From assembly GCF_012516375.2 (NCBI RefSeq), contig NZ_CP051204.2:2790001-2854000 (forward strand): 64,000 bases of DNA, written 5' to 3'. Each line of letters begins with the position of its first letter. Position 1 is the first letter of the stretch. The translations under genes were made by a program, and so were the position numbers. The notes beneath the pieces were generated by a model that searched no databases, had not been told where the DNA came from, and worked only from the letters and a program-made list of their open reading frames with translations. Shown one piece after another: positions 19,099 to 27,867 of this stretch. Origin of the DNA: Chitinophaga oryzae (GTDB taxonomy: Bacteria > Bacteroidota > Bacteroidia > Chitinophagales > Chitinophagaceae).

Positions 19099-19250
19099 CC
19101 GCTGTCCATCCCGCAACTCCCCATCCCGTAGCTTCATCCCCGCAGCTCCCGGCTTTCAGTAACCGCTGTCCATCCCGCAACTCCCCATCCCGCAGCCTCA
19201 TCCCCGCAGCTCTCATTTTCTGTAACAGCTTATCCCCCGCAGCTCCCGTT
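19099..19250. repeat. GC-rich tandem repeat (64-bp unit, about 2.4 copies)
   Basis: A unit beginning CCGCTGTCCATCCCGCAACT starts at 19099 and again at 19163, with only a few differences over 60 bp. A partial third copy (ATCCCCCGCAGCTCCCG) follows near 19231. Inside each unit a shorter motif CATCCCGCARCTYC recurs two to three times. The plus strand is strongly pyrimidine-biased and has no open frame of interest. It fills the first part of the 414-bp gap before the oxidoreductase operon. Confidence 0.8.
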
Positions 19251-19323
19251 CCCCGGAAAACATTCCGTCATCTCCTCTTGTACAAAAAAAACATTGTGCG
19301 TTTTCAAAAAAATAACTATTTTT

Positions 19324-19337
19324 CGGGTACGTACCCG
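19324..19337. promoter_or_regulatory. Perfect 14-bp palindrome, candidate LacI-type operator
   Basis: CGGGTACGTACCCG is a perfect palindrome centred on CG, 134 bp upstream of the first oxidoreductase gene of the 19.5-27.8 kb operon and set in AT-rich sequence. A near-identical site occurs upstream of the divergent NRAMP-like operon, which encodes a LacI regulator. Confidence 0.6.
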
Positions 19338-19471
19338 GAAATTGAAAAACGAATACTTCCGGCGGCGCAGCAATCAACTGAAATTTTCGATAACAGGCCA
19401 ACTGTTATACTATATAAAAGGACATTCATCAGCTCGTCCAGATCAATTAAAGCAACCGTAAAAATTCCAAC

Positions 19472-20485
19472 ATGAAAAGCAGTCGCCGCAATTTTATCCG
19501 TAATACCGCATTGGCAGGCATAGGAACAGGACTATTGGGAGGCATCCGGCCTTTGTACGGCAGGAGCGGGGTGCAGCAAACAAACGGGATACGTATCGGT
19601 ATCATCGGACTGGACACCTCTCACGCTATCGCCTTTACCAAAGGCTTCAATAACCCGGCGACGGTCCCCGGGCTGGAAGGCATGCGGGTGGTGGCCGCTT
19701 TACCGCAAACAAGCCCGGACATCGAACTGAATAAAAAAAGACTGCCGGGATATACGGAACAGATAAAAGCCATGGGTGTGGAAATCGTAGATTCCATGCA
19801 GGCGCTGCTTGATAAGTCGGACGTAATACTGGTGGAATCCAATGACGGCCGTCCGCACCTGGCGCAGGCCATGCCGGCTATAAAAGCCGGTAAAAAAGTG
19901 TTTATCGATAAGCCGTTGGCGGCCTCTCTGGCAGATGGCATCGCCATCGCCAAAGCGGCAAAAAAATATAACGCCCCTATTTTCTCTTCTTCCGCGCTGC
20001 GCTTTATGGACAGCGTAAAACAGGTACAACAGGGCGCTATCGGGAAAGTAACCGGCGCCGACACTTTTAGTCCGGCAGCCCTGGAAAAAACACACCCCGA
20101 CCTTTTCTGGTACGGCATCCACGGCATAGAAACACTCTTTGCCGTGATGGGCAGCGGGTGTAAGACGGTGACCCGCTTCAGTACCCCCGGCAGCGACGTG
20201 GTTGTGGGACAATGGGCAGATGACCGCATCGGTACTTTCAGGGGTACGCGCAACAGCCCGGATGAATTCGGCGGCCGCGTTTTCGGCGAGAAAGGCAACC
20301 TGCTGCTCGGTCCCTTTAAAGGCTACGAAGCGCTGTTGCAGGAGATAGCTGTTTTCTTCCGTACCGGCGTGGCGCCGGTAAAACCGGAAGAGACACTGGA
20401 GATACTGGCCTTTATGGAAGCTGCGCAGGAAAGCAAACGTAATGGCGGTAAACCGGTAGCGCTGGCGAATATCAATATTATATAA
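19472..20485 (+). CDS. Gfo/Idh/MocA-family oxidoreductase, Tat-exported
   Basis: The protein of 337 residues begins with a twin-arginine signal (KSSRRNFIRNTALAGIGTGLLGG). A Rossmann start IRIGIIGLDTSHA follows, then VFIDKPLAASLADGIAIAK, where DKP replaces EKP, and a catalytic-region YGIHGIETLFAVMG. Export with folded cofactor fits the Tat route, so it should work in the periplasm on a sugar or sugar derivative with bound NAD(P). It is the first gene of the operon and is followed 35 bp later by a second, larger member of the family. Confidence 0.88.
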   Translation: MKSSRRNFIRNTALAGIGTGLLGGIRPLYGRSGVQQTNGIRIGIIGLDTSHAIAFTKGFNNPATVPGLEGMRVVAALPQTSPDIELNKKRLPGYTEQIKAMGVEIVDSMQALLDKSDVILVESNDGRPHLAQAMPAIKAGKKVFIDKPLAASLADGIAIAKAAKKYNAPIFSSSALRFMDSVKQVQQGAIGKVTGADTFSPAALEKTHPDLFWYGIHGIETLFAVMGSGCKTVTRFSTPGSDVVVGQWADDRIGTFRGTRNSPDEFGGRVFGEKGNLLLGPFKGYEALLQEIAVFFRTGVAPVKPEETLEILAFMEAAQESKRNGGKPVALANINII

Positions 20486-20520
20486 ACCTGTAATTCCAAT
20501 ACCAAAAAACCTGATAGCTT

Positions 20521-21861
20521 ATGAAGGCGTCCCGTAGAGACTTCCTGAAGAAAACAACCAAAGGCACGGCAGCTGTTGTGCTGGGTAGCATGCTGCCCGG
20601 TATCAGCGCCGCAAGTTATGCCCGCATCATAGGCGCCAACGAGCGGATGCGGGTAGGCATGATGGGCGTGAACTCCCGCGGGCTGGCGCTGGCCAACAAC
20701 TATGCCCGTCAGCAGAACTGTGAAGTGGTATCAGTGTCTGATGTGGATACCCGCGCGGCGGCAAAGTGCATCGACAGTGTGTTTAAGATCTCCCAAAGGA
20801 AACCAAAAGATGTTCCGGACTTCCGGAAAGCCCTCGAGAATAAAAACATGGACGCTCTCATCGTGGCGGCGCCGGACCACTGGCATGCACCGGCGGCCAT
20901 CCTCGCGGCAAAGGCAGGCAAACATGTATACCTCGAAAAGCCCTGCAGTCATAACCCGCATGAAGGGGAACTGCTGGTAAAAGTGGCGGATAAATACAAA
21001 AGTGTTATCCAGATGGGCAACCAGCGACGCTCCTGGCCCAATGTGGAAGAAGCTGTCCGCGAGGTGCACCAGGGTACCATCGGCCGCGCCTATTTCGCTA
21101 AAGGGTGGTATACCAATAACCGTAAATCCATTGGCCACGGCAAGGAAATGGCTGTTCCGGAATGGCTCGACTACGACCTGTGGCAGGGCCCCGCTCCGCG
21201 CCGCGCGCTGAAAGATAACCTGATACATTATAACTGGCACTGGTTCTGGAACTGGGGCACCGGCGAAGCGCTCAACAATGGTACTCATATGATAGACCTG
21301 ATGCGCTGGGGGCTTGGAGCAGACTATCCGAGCCGCGTTGTCTCCGCCGGGGGCCGGTACCGTTATTCAGACGACTGGGAAACGCCGGATACACAGGTCA
21401 TCACGCTGGAATTTCCCAACAATACCAGCATGACCTGGGAAGGCCGCAGCTGCAACGGGCGCACCGTGGAAGGCAACTCCGTAGGCGTCATCTTCTACGG
21501 CGAAAAAGGCTCGCTGGTGATTGACGGTAACGCCTATACGATTTATGACCTGGACAACAAAGTAGTGAAGGAAGTAAAGAACCAGGCGATCATCGATCCG
21601 CGCAACCTGATGAATCCTGCGGAAAGCCTCGATGCGCTGCATATCCGGAATTTCTTTGACGGTATCCGGAAAGGTGCAAAGCTGAACGCAGATATCCTCA
21701 GCGGTTATCAAAGCACCCTGCTGTGCCAGCTGGGAAATATTTCCCTTCGCTCCGGTAACGCCCTGCATATCGACACCAGCAATGGTCACATCCTGAATGA
21801 TGCGGTTGCGCAACAGTATTGGAAACGCGAGTACGAAAAAGGATGGGAACCTACTTTATAA
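20521..21861 (+). CDS. Gfo/Idh/MocA-family oxidoreductase, Tat-exported
   Basis: The protein of 446 residues has a textbook twin-arginine signal (ASRRDFLKKTTKGTAAVVLG). RVGMMGVNSRGLALA is the nucleotide-binding loop, HVYLEKPCSHNPHEGELLV contains the EKP motif, and NNGTHMIDLMRWGLGADYP has the usual C-terminal-domain histidine. The long form with WHWFWNWGTGEALNNGTH is typical of Bacteroidota exported members acting on glycosides or amino sugars. The gene ends directly at an ATTACGA-type inverted repeat. Confidence 0.9.
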   Translation: MKASRRDFLKKTTKGTAAVVLGSMLPGISAASYARIIGANERMRVGMMGVNSRGLALANNYARQQNCEVVSVSDVDTRAAAKCIDSVFKISQRKPKDVPDFRKALENKNMDALIVAAPDHWHAPAAILAAKAGKHVYLEKPCSHNPHEGELLVKVADKYKSVIQMGNQRRSWPNVEEAVREVHQGTIGRAYFAKGWYTNNRKSIGHGKEMAVPEWLDYDLWQGPAPRRALKDNLIHYNWHWFWNWGTGEALNNGTHMIDLMRWGLGADYPSRVVSAGGRYRYSDDWETPDTQVITLEFPNNTSMTWEGRSCNGRTVEGNSVGVIFYGEKGSLVIDGNAYTIYDLDNKVVKEVKNQAIIDPRNLMNPAESLDALHIRNFFDGIRKGAKLNADILSGYQSTLLCQLGNISLRSGNALHIDTSNGHILNDAVAQQYWKREYEKGWEPTL

Positions 21862-21862
21862 T

Positions 21863-21959
21863 TAATTACGAATTACGAATTACGAATGGGTAGTTCTATA
21901 GGGAACTATTCTGTCAGTAAGCGCTTAATTCGTAATTCGTAATTCGTAATTCGTAATTT
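21863..21959. repeat. ATTACGA-heptamer inverted repeat, copy 1
   Basis: Left arm: three tandem ATTACGA-type units followed by GGGTAGTTC. Right arm: GGAACTA, then four complementary TTCGTAA-type units. The element fills the whole space between the oxidoreductase stop and the transporter ATG at 21960, so the transporter mRNA would begin with, or read through, a large hairpin. Related copies lie at 52179-52288 and 63352-63424. Confidence 0.85.
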
Positions 21960-23336
21960 ATGCAAAACACTAACCGGGTAGATCCGGGACAGCTAAGCCG
22001 CAGGGATACTGTTATCTCCATCCTCATTATCGGGATGCTGTTTTTTATCTTCGGCTTTGTTACCTGGGTGAACGCCATTCTGATACCGTACTTCAAGATC
22101 GCCTGCGAGCTGACGAACTTTCAGTCTTATCTCGTGGCCTTCGCTTTTTATATTTCCTACTTCATCATGTCGGTGCCTTCCTCTTACCTGCTGAAAGCAG
22201 TAGGCTTCAAGAAGGGGATTATGCTGGGGTTCTGGACCATGGCGCTGGGCGCTGCTATCTTTGTCCCGGCAGCGTTCACCCGTACGTACGAAGTATTCCT
22301 GCTGGGACTCTTCACAATCGGGCTGGGACTGGCTGTGCTGCAGACGGCCGCCAATCCCTATATCACCATCCTGGGCCCGAAAGAAAGCGCGGCACAGCGT
22401 ATCAGTATCATGGGCATCTGCAATAAAGGCGCAGGTATTATCGCGCCGCTGATTTTTGCCGCCGTGATCCTGAAGCCTACAGACAGCACGTTGTTTGCCC
22501 AACTGCAGCATATGGCCGGCGATGCGAAAGAAGCGGCGCTGGACGAACTGATACGCCGGGTGATCACACCTTACAGTGTGGTGGCCATCGTGTTGTTTTT
22601 GTTAGGATTACTGGTCCGGTATTCTCCGCTGCCGGATATCGATACCGAGAAAGAAGAAGGGGCGGTGGCTGCTGCCAACGCCGGTAAGAAGACCATCTTC
22701 GGTTTTCCGCACCTGATCCTCGGCGCCGTCGCTATATTTCTCCACGTGGGCACACAGGTGGTGGCCATCGATACTATTATCGGTTATGCCACGTCTATGC
22801 ATATACCGTTGATGGAAGCCAAGACTTTTCCTTCCTACACCTTGTTCGTAACGATCTGCGGTTATATGCTGGGAATTGTCACCATTCCTAAACTCCTCAG
22901 CCAGGTGAATGCGTTGCGTATCTGTACTTTATTGGGCGCGCTGTTCACCGTCGGTATTATTTATATGCGGGGAGAAGTCCGGCTGCTGGGACATACGGCG
23001 GATGTCTCCATCTGGTTTGTAGTGCTGCTGGGCTTTGCCAATTCACTGGTATGGGCCGGTATCTGGCCGCTGGCACTGGATGGACTGGGCCGCTTTACGA
23101 AGCTGGGCGGTTCACTGATGATCATGGGATTAAGCGGTAACGCCATGCTGCCGCCGTTATACGGTTATTTCGCGGACCATTACGATGTGCGTCATGCGTA
23201 CTGGGTATTGTTTCCCTGTTACCTGTACCTGATATTTTACGCTTTCTATGGGCATAAGATCAGGCACTGGACGCCGGTGGCCCGTTCGTTGAAAGTTTAC
23301 CCTGAAAAAGAATTACATGGAACAGAGAAAGTATAA
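21960..23336 (+). CDS. MFS sugar permease, FucP/GluP/NagP type (FHS family)
   Basis: The protein of 458 residues has 12 predicted helices. FHS-family markers are LFFIFGFVTWVNAILIPYFK, FYISYFIMSVPSSYLL, GLAVLQTAANPYITILGP and SIMGICNKGAGIIAPLI. Members carry fucose, glucose/galactose or N-acetylglucosamine with protons. The stop overlaps the nagA-like gene by 20 bp, which makes an N-acetylated hexosamine (NagP-type) the best guess. The start codon directly abuts the ATTACGA repeat. Confidence 0.9.
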   Translation: MQNTNRVDPGQLSRRDTVISILIIGMLFFIFGFVTWVNAILIPYFKIACELTNFQSYLVAFAFYISYFIMSVPSSYLLKAVGFKKGIMLGFWTMALGAAIFVPAAFTRTYEVFLLGLFTIGLGLAVLQTAANPYITILGPKESAAQRISIMGICNKGAGIIAPLIFAAVILKPTDSTLFAQLQHMAGDAKEAALDELIRRVITPYSVVAIVLFLLGLLVRYSPLPDIDTEKEEGAVAAANAGKKTIFGFPHLILGAVAIFLHVGTQVVAIDTIIGYATSMHIPLMEAKTFPSYTLFVTICGYMLGIVTIPKLLSQVNALRICTLLGALFTVGIIYMRGEVRLLGHTADVSIWFVVLLGFANSLVWAGIWPLALDGLGRFTKLGGSLMIMGLSGNAMLPPLYGYFADHYDVRHAYWVLFPCYLYLIFYAFYGHKIRHWTPVARSLKVYPEKELHGTEKV

Positions 23337-24492
23337 GATTGTCAACGGGCACATTATCACCCCTTACCGGATCATCCGCAATGGTACGCTGGTCACGGAA
23401 GGAGGGCGCATCCTCGCCATCAGCGGCCGTGATGTGGAGATGCCGGATGCCGTTGTCGTGGATGCGAAAGGACAGTATGTGTCTCCGGGTTTTATAGACC
23501 TGCACGTGCACGGCGGCGGCGGTCATGATTTTATGGACGGCACGGTAGAAGCTTTTCTGGCAGTAGCGGAAAAGCACCGGGAATTTGGCACTACATCCAT
23601 TGTGCCGACAACATTGAGCAGCGACAAAGCCAGTCTGCTGAAGGCCGTTGAAGTATATGAAGCGGCAGCGGCACATAATACTTCCGGCGCCCGGTTTGCG
23701 GGGTTGCACCTGGAAGGACCTTATGTTTCCATGAACCAACGGGGCGCGCAGGACCCGAAATACATCCGTCATCCGGATGCGGAGGAGTACATGGAAGTGT
23801 TGTCCGCTTCCAAAGTGGTGACGCGCTGGAGTGCTGCGCCGGAACTACCGGGAGCCCTGCCTTTCGGCCGCTACCTGCGCTCCAGGGGTATCCTTGCTGC
23901 AGCTGCTCATACCGACGCCATCTACGAAGAAATGCTGGAAGCATACGAGAACGGCTATACGCATATCACCCACATGTATTCGGCGATGTCGGGGGTAACG
24001 CGGCGCAATGCTTTCCGTTACGCCGGCGCTATCGAAGCGGCCTACCTGATCGATGAAATGACGGTGGAGATTATCGCCGACGGCGTACATCTGCCGGCGC
24101 CATTGTTGAAACTGGTCTATAAAATAAAAGGCCCGGGAAAAACGGCCCTCATCACCGACGCGATGCGCGCTGCCGGAATGGGGCCGGGAGAAAGCATCCT
24201 CGGCGGACTGGACAACGGTATCCCCGTGATCGTGGAAGATGGCGTGGCCAAACTACCGGACCGCAGCTCTTTTGCAGGCAGTGTGGCTACGGCAGACCAG
24301 CTGGTGCGCACGATGGTTAACCTCGCAGAAGTACCGCTGGTGGAGGCGGTGCGCATGGCTACCGCCACACCCGCGGCCATCGCCGGCATCGCTGGCCATA
24401 CAGGGACGCTGGTGGAAGGAAAGGCCGCAGATATTATTTTCTTTGATGAACAAATCAGGGTAAGCACCGTCTTCATCGGAGGCGAATGCTAA
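23317..24492 (+). CDS. nagA: N-acetylglucosamine-6-phosphate deacetylase-like amidohydrolase
   Basis: This 391-residue cytosolic enzyme has the NagA signatures. FIDLHVHGGGGHDFMDG holds the first metal motif, LHLEGPYVSMNQRGAQD the metal-ligand Glu, ITHMYSAMSGV the substrate/metal His (usual form THLFNAM), and ALITDAMRAAGMGPG the catalytic Asp. It removes acetate from an N-acetylamino-sugar 6-phosphate. THMYSAMS instead of THLFNAMP and the odd neighbours (no nagB nearby) leave room for a related amino sugar as the true substrate. It overlaps the permease gene. Confidence 0.88.
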   Translation: MEQRKYKIVNGHIITPYRIIRNGTLVTEGGRILAISGRDVEMPDAVVVDAKGQYVSPGFIDLHVHGGGGHDFMDGTVEAFLAVAEKHREFGTTSIVPTTLSSDKASLLKAVEVYEAAAAHNTSGARFAGLHLEGPYVSMNQRGAQDPKYIRHPDAEEYMEVLSASKVVTRWSAAPELPGALPFGRYLRSRGILAAAAHTDAIYEEMLEAYENGYTHITHMYSAMSGVTRRNAFRYAGAIEAAYLIDEMTVEIIADGVHLPAPLLKLVYKIKGPGKTALITDAMRAAGMGPGESILGGLDNGIPVIVEDGVAKLPDRSSFAGSVATADQLVRTMVNLAEVPLVEAVRMATATPAAIAGIAGHTGTLVEGKAADIIFFDEQIRVSTVFIGGEC

Positions 24493-24552
24493 CCTAAACG
24501 GCTATACGGTTTAGAACGCTTTATCATCTTTCAACATAAAACCATCCATCAT

Positions 24553-25572
24553 ATGACAGGTAACATACAGGCAACGGTAGCATCGCTGCTGCAACCATCG
24601 CACGAGCTGGTGGCGGCGATGGCTGCGCTGGAAGGCGATATCCTTCTGCTAGGCGTAGGCGGGAAAATTGGTCCCAGCCTGGCGAAGCTGGCCAAACAGG
24701 CCGTCGACCAGTCCGGCGTGCCCCGCAGGATCATCGGCGTGTCGCGGTTAACAGAACCGGGACTGAAAGAACAACTGGAACAGGACGGCATCGAAACCAT
24801 CGCCGCCGACCTGCTGAATGAAGACGAGCTGTCCGCACTGCCGGACGTTAAAAACGTATTGTACCTCGCCGGCACCAAATTCGGGACAACCGGCAAAGAA
24901 GCCTTTACCTGGGCCATGAACGCCTACCTGCCCGGACGGGTGGCGGAAAAGTACCGCAACTCCCGCATTGTGGTATATTCTACCGGTAACGTATATCCGC
25001 TCACGCCGGTATTTCAGGGTGGTGCAGACGAGTCGGTAGCGCCCGCGCCGGTAGGGGAGTATGGCCAGTCATGCCTCGGCAGGGAACGTATCTTTCAGCA
25101 TTTCTCCCGGCAATACGGTACGCCGGTGCTGATATACCGGCTGAACTATGCCAACGATCTGCAGTACGGCGTACTGCTGGAAATAGCAAAGTCTGTACGC
25201 GACGGCAAACCGATCGACCTGCGCATGGGACATGTGAACGTTATCTGGCAGGGCGATGCCAACGAGATGGCGCTGCGTGCCTTCGCACATTGCTCCGCGC
25301 CGGCAAAACTGCTCAATATCACCGGCCCTGAAACAGCGCCTGTACGCTGGATCGCGAAGGAGTTCGGCCTGCATTTCGGGAAAGAGCCCGTTTTCGTGAA
25401 TGAAGAACAATCCACTGCCTTACTAAGCAATGCAGCGGAGAGCTTCCGGCTGTTCGGCTATCCGAAAGTGTCCCTGAAGCAGATGATCGGGCTCACGGCA
25501 GCCTGGCTGGAACAGGGCGGCCGCACCATCTCCAAGGCCACCCACTTCCAGGAAAGGGAAGGCCAGTTTTAA
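24553..25572 (+). CDS. NAD-dependent epimerase/dehydratase-like protein with altered catalytic motif
   Basis: The protein of 339 residues has an extended-SDR Rossmann start, ILLLGVGGKIGPSLAKLAK. NVLYLAGTKFG and VVYSTGNVYPL (Ser143) are at the usual catalytic Ser position. The YxxxK motif is Tyr170-Gly-Gln-Ser-Cys174, so the catalytic lysine is replaced by cysteine in EYGQSCLGRERIF. The fold is clear but the usual proton-relay chemistry must differ. It lies 60 bp after nagA and 33 bp before a DapA-family gene, so it probably handles a sugar intermediate in that pathway. Confidence 0.8.
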   Translation: MTGNIQATVASLLQPSHELVAAMAALEGDILLLGVGGKIGPSLAKLAKQAVDQSGVPRRIIGVSRLTEPGLKEQLEQDGIETIAADLLNEDELSALPDVKNVLYLAGTKFGTTGKEAFTWAMNAYLPGRVAEKYRNSRIVVYSTGNVYPLTPVFQGGADESVAPAPVGEYGQSCLGRERIFQHFSRQYGTPVLIYRLNYANDLQYGVLLEIAKSVRDGKPIDLRMGHVNVIWQGDANEMALRAFAHCSAPAKLLNITGPETAPVRWIAKEFGLHFGKEPVFVNEEQSTALLSNAAESFRLFGYPKVSLKQMIGLTAAWLEQGGRTISKATHFQEREGQF

Positions 25573-25605
25573 TTTTCTCCATCATTTACTACAATCAACC
25601 GAATC

Positions 25606-26661
25606 ATGATACCGGATTTATTATACAGCGGTACCGTTATCCCGGCGCACCCGCTGGCGCTGGATGCTGACCGCCGGCTCGATGAGTACCGCCAGCGGCG
25701 GCTCACCCGTTATTACATCGCCAGCGGCGTGGGTGGCGTGGCGGTAGGCGTACACACCACCCAGTTTGCCATCCGCGATCCCAAAGTGGGGTTATATGAA
25801 ACCGTACTCCGCCTGGCATCGGAAGAAATAGCTGCCGCACAGCTGAAACGTCCGTTTATAAAAGTGGCTGGCCTCTGTGGTCCTACCGCACAGGCCGCCG
25901 ATGAAGCGCGGGTGGCACTGAAATACGGTTACCATCTGGGTTTACTAAGTTTGGGTGGCTTAAACCATTTGTCGGAAGGCGAGCTGATAGCCCATGTGCG
26001 GACGGTATCTGAAATAATTCCCATCTTCGGCTTTTACCTGCAACCCTCTGTGGGAGGCCGTATCCTGAGTTATAGTTTTTGGGAACAGCTGGTGGAGATA
26101 CCCGGCGTGAAGGCGATCAAAACTGCGCCGTTCAACCGTTACCAGACCCTCGATGTGGTAAGAGCGGTCTGCCACTCTTCCCGCTGTGAGGATATAGCGC
26201 TGTATACCGGTAACGACGACAATATTGTGGCCGACCTCCTCACGACGTATCGCTTTACTGTCAACGGCCGAGAGGTGACCAAAGGGTTTGCCGGCGGACT
26301 GTTGGGGCACTGGTCTGTTTGGAGCAGTCAGGTAGTGCCGCTCTTCGATCGCGTAAAAAAGTGTATACTTGAGGATTATTCAGGCGCAGGAAAACTGTTG
26401 ACGGAAGGAATAGCAGTCACCGATATGAATGCGGCGCTGTTCGATCCATCCAATGCTTTCCACGGCTCTATCGCCGGTATCCACGAGGTATTGCGGCGGC
26501 AGGGGCTACTGGAAGGTATCTGGTGCCTGGATGAAGCTGAAACTTTATCCCCCGGGCAACTGGAAGAAATTGACCGTGTGACGGCTGCTTATCCGCAGCT
26601 GACAGACGACAGTTTCGTGAAAGCTTTCCTGGAAAAGGAAAAAAATATTGTCAATGCTTAA
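25606..26661 (+). CDS. Dihydrodipicolinate synthase/N-acetylneuraminate lyase family protein
   Basis: The protein of 351 residues is a (beta/alpha)8 barrel of the DapA family. GVGGVAVGVHTTQFA is at the GTTGE position, FGFYLQPSVGG carries the active-site Tyr144, and PGVKAIKTAPFNRY holds the Schiff-base Lys172. It is longer than DapA (about 290). Family members condense or cleave pyruvate-containing keto acids, such as 2-keto-3-deoxy sugar acids or sialic acid. The altered GTTGE motif argues against lysine biosynthesis, and the neighbours favour sugar-acid cleavage. Confidence 0.85.
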   Translation: MIPDLLYSGTVIPAHPLALDADRRLDEYRQRRLTRYYIASGVGGVAVGVHTTQFAIRDPKVGLYETVLRLASEEIAAAQLKRPFIKVAGLCGPTAQAADEARVALKYGYHLGLLSLGGLNHLSEGELIAHVRTVSEIIPIFGFYLQPSVGGRILSYSFWEQLVEIPGVKAIKTAPFNRYQTLDVVRAVCHSSRCEDIALYTGNDDNIVADLLTTYRFTVNGREVTKGFAGGLLGHWSVWSSQVVPLFDRVKKCILEDYSGAGKLLTEGIAVTDMNAALFDPSNAFHGSIAGIHEVLRRQGLLEGIWCLDEAETLSPGQLEEIDRVTAAYPQLTDDSFVKAFLEKEKNIVNA

Positions 26662-27841
26662 AGAAAAAATCCGGCAGCTGGCCGGCAGTATCCAGGAAGA
26701 AACGATCGCCAACCGGCGCCATCTTCATGCACATCCGGAACTTTCCTACCAGGAAGTGAATACGGCTGCTTTTATTGCCGGCAAACTGAAGGACCTCGGC
26801 ATCCCTTTTGAACCCATGGCCAACACCGGACTGGTGGCCCTGTTGCAGGGCGGCAAGCCGGGAAACGGCCAGGTGGTGGCGCTGCGGGCGGATATTGACG
26901 CCCTGCCCATCCGGGAGCTCAATGAGGTGCCTTATAAATCCCGGCATGATGGGGTGATGCATGCCTGCGGCCATGACGTGCATACGTCCTCTTTATTGGG
27001 CACCGCTACCATCCTCAGCAGGATGAAGGAAGATTTTGCGGGCACCGTGAAATTCATTTTTCAGCCGGCGGAAGAACTGATTCCCGGCGGCGCCAGTATG
27101 ATGATCAAAGAGGGCGTGCTGGAAAATCCCCGTCCGCATCATGTGCTGGGGCAGCATACCATGCCTGAACTGCCGGCCGGCAAGGTAGGATTCAGAGGGG
27201 GCCGTTATATGGCCAGCAACGACGAAATTTTTATAACAGTGAAAGGTAAAGGCGGCCACGGCGCTATGCCTCACCTGGGGATAGACCCGGTGGTGGTGGC
27301 CTGCCATATCGTGATCGCCCTGCAACAGATCGTGAGCCGTCGTGTAAACCCGCTGTTGCCGTCTGTGCTGTCTTTCGGCAAAATGCTGGCGAATGGCGCT
27401 ACCAACGTGATCCCCGACCAGGTAAGGCTGGAAGGCACTTTCCGCTCTCTCGACGAAAAATGGCGGCGCGAAGCGCACGCTAAAATCAAAAAGATGGCCA
27501 TCTCCATTGCGAAAGGCATGGAAGCTACGTGTGACATCGAAATACATCAGGGATACCCGGTGCTGATCAACAATGAAAAATTAACCAGCATTACCCGTAC
27601 CCATGCGGAAGAATTCCTGGGCACGGATAATGTGGTGGACCTGGATATCTGGATGGCGGCAGAAGATTTTGCCTACTACTCCCAGCAGGCGGACGCCTGC
27701 TTTTACCGCCTGGGCGTGCGCAACGAGGCCCGCGGCATCGTCTCCGGCCTGCACACCGCCACTTTTGATGCCGATGAACATGCGCTGGAAACCGGCGCGG
27801 GCCTGATGGCTTACCTCGCCCTGAAAACACTGGGCAATTGA
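26654..27841 (+). CDS. M20-family amidohydrolase (N-acyl amino acid/amino sugar deacylase-like)
   Basis: The protein of about 395 residues shows M20D metal motifs: HPELSYQEVNTAAF, ALRADIDALPI, HACGHDVHTSSLLGTA, FQPAEELIPGGA and GQHTMPELPAGKVGF, with the dimerisation insert GGHGAMPH. I chose ATG 26654; the TTG at 26648 is less likely. It overlaps the DapA-family gene by 8 bp. The family hydrolyses N-acyl amides such as hippurate or N-acetyl-amino acids. In this operon, with a NagA-like protein, it may remove a second acyl group. Confidence 0.9.
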   Translation: MLKEKIRQLAGSIQEETIANRRHLHAHPELSYQEVNTAAFIAGKLKDLGIPFEPMANTGLVALLQGGKPGNGQVVALRADIDALPIRELNEVPYKSRHDGVMHACGHDVHTSSLLGTATILSRMKEDFAGTVKFIFQPAEELIPGGASMMIKEGVLENPRPHHVLGQHTMPELPAGKVGFRGGRYMASNDEIFITVKGKGGHGAMPHLGIDPVVVACHIVIALQQIVSRRVNPLLPSVLSFGKMLANGATNVIPDQVRLEGTFRSLDEKWRREAHAKIKKMAISIAKGMEATCDIEIHQGYPVLINNEKLTSITRTHAEEFLGTDNVVDLDIWMAAEDFAYYSQQADACFYRLGVRNEARGIVSGLHTATFDADEHALETGAGLMAYLALKTLGN

Positions 27842-27866
27842 AATTTTAAAATTTAAAAATTTTAAA
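27842..27866. repeat. AT-only palindrome between convergent genes
   Basis: AAATTTTAAAATTT, itself a perfect palindrome, is followed by AAAAATTTTAAAA in the 26-bp gap between two convergent stops. It could act as a weak bidirectional terminator. Confidence 0.5.
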
Positions 27867-27867
27867 A

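Noticed and set aside
19099..19250. Possible CRISPR array
   Set aside because: Adjacent tandem copies without unique spacers and no cas genes nearby.
21863..21959. Insertion-sequence ends or a transposon remnant
   Set aside because: No transposase fragment or target-site duplication visible; the arms are simple heptamer repeats.
21914..22096. Short frame encoding a repeated NYELRITNYE peptide
   Set aside because: It is a translation of the ATTACGA repeat, not a gene.
25606..26661. dapA of lysine biosynthesis
   Set aside because: Altered GTTGE region, extra length and sugar-gene context argue for another keto acid.
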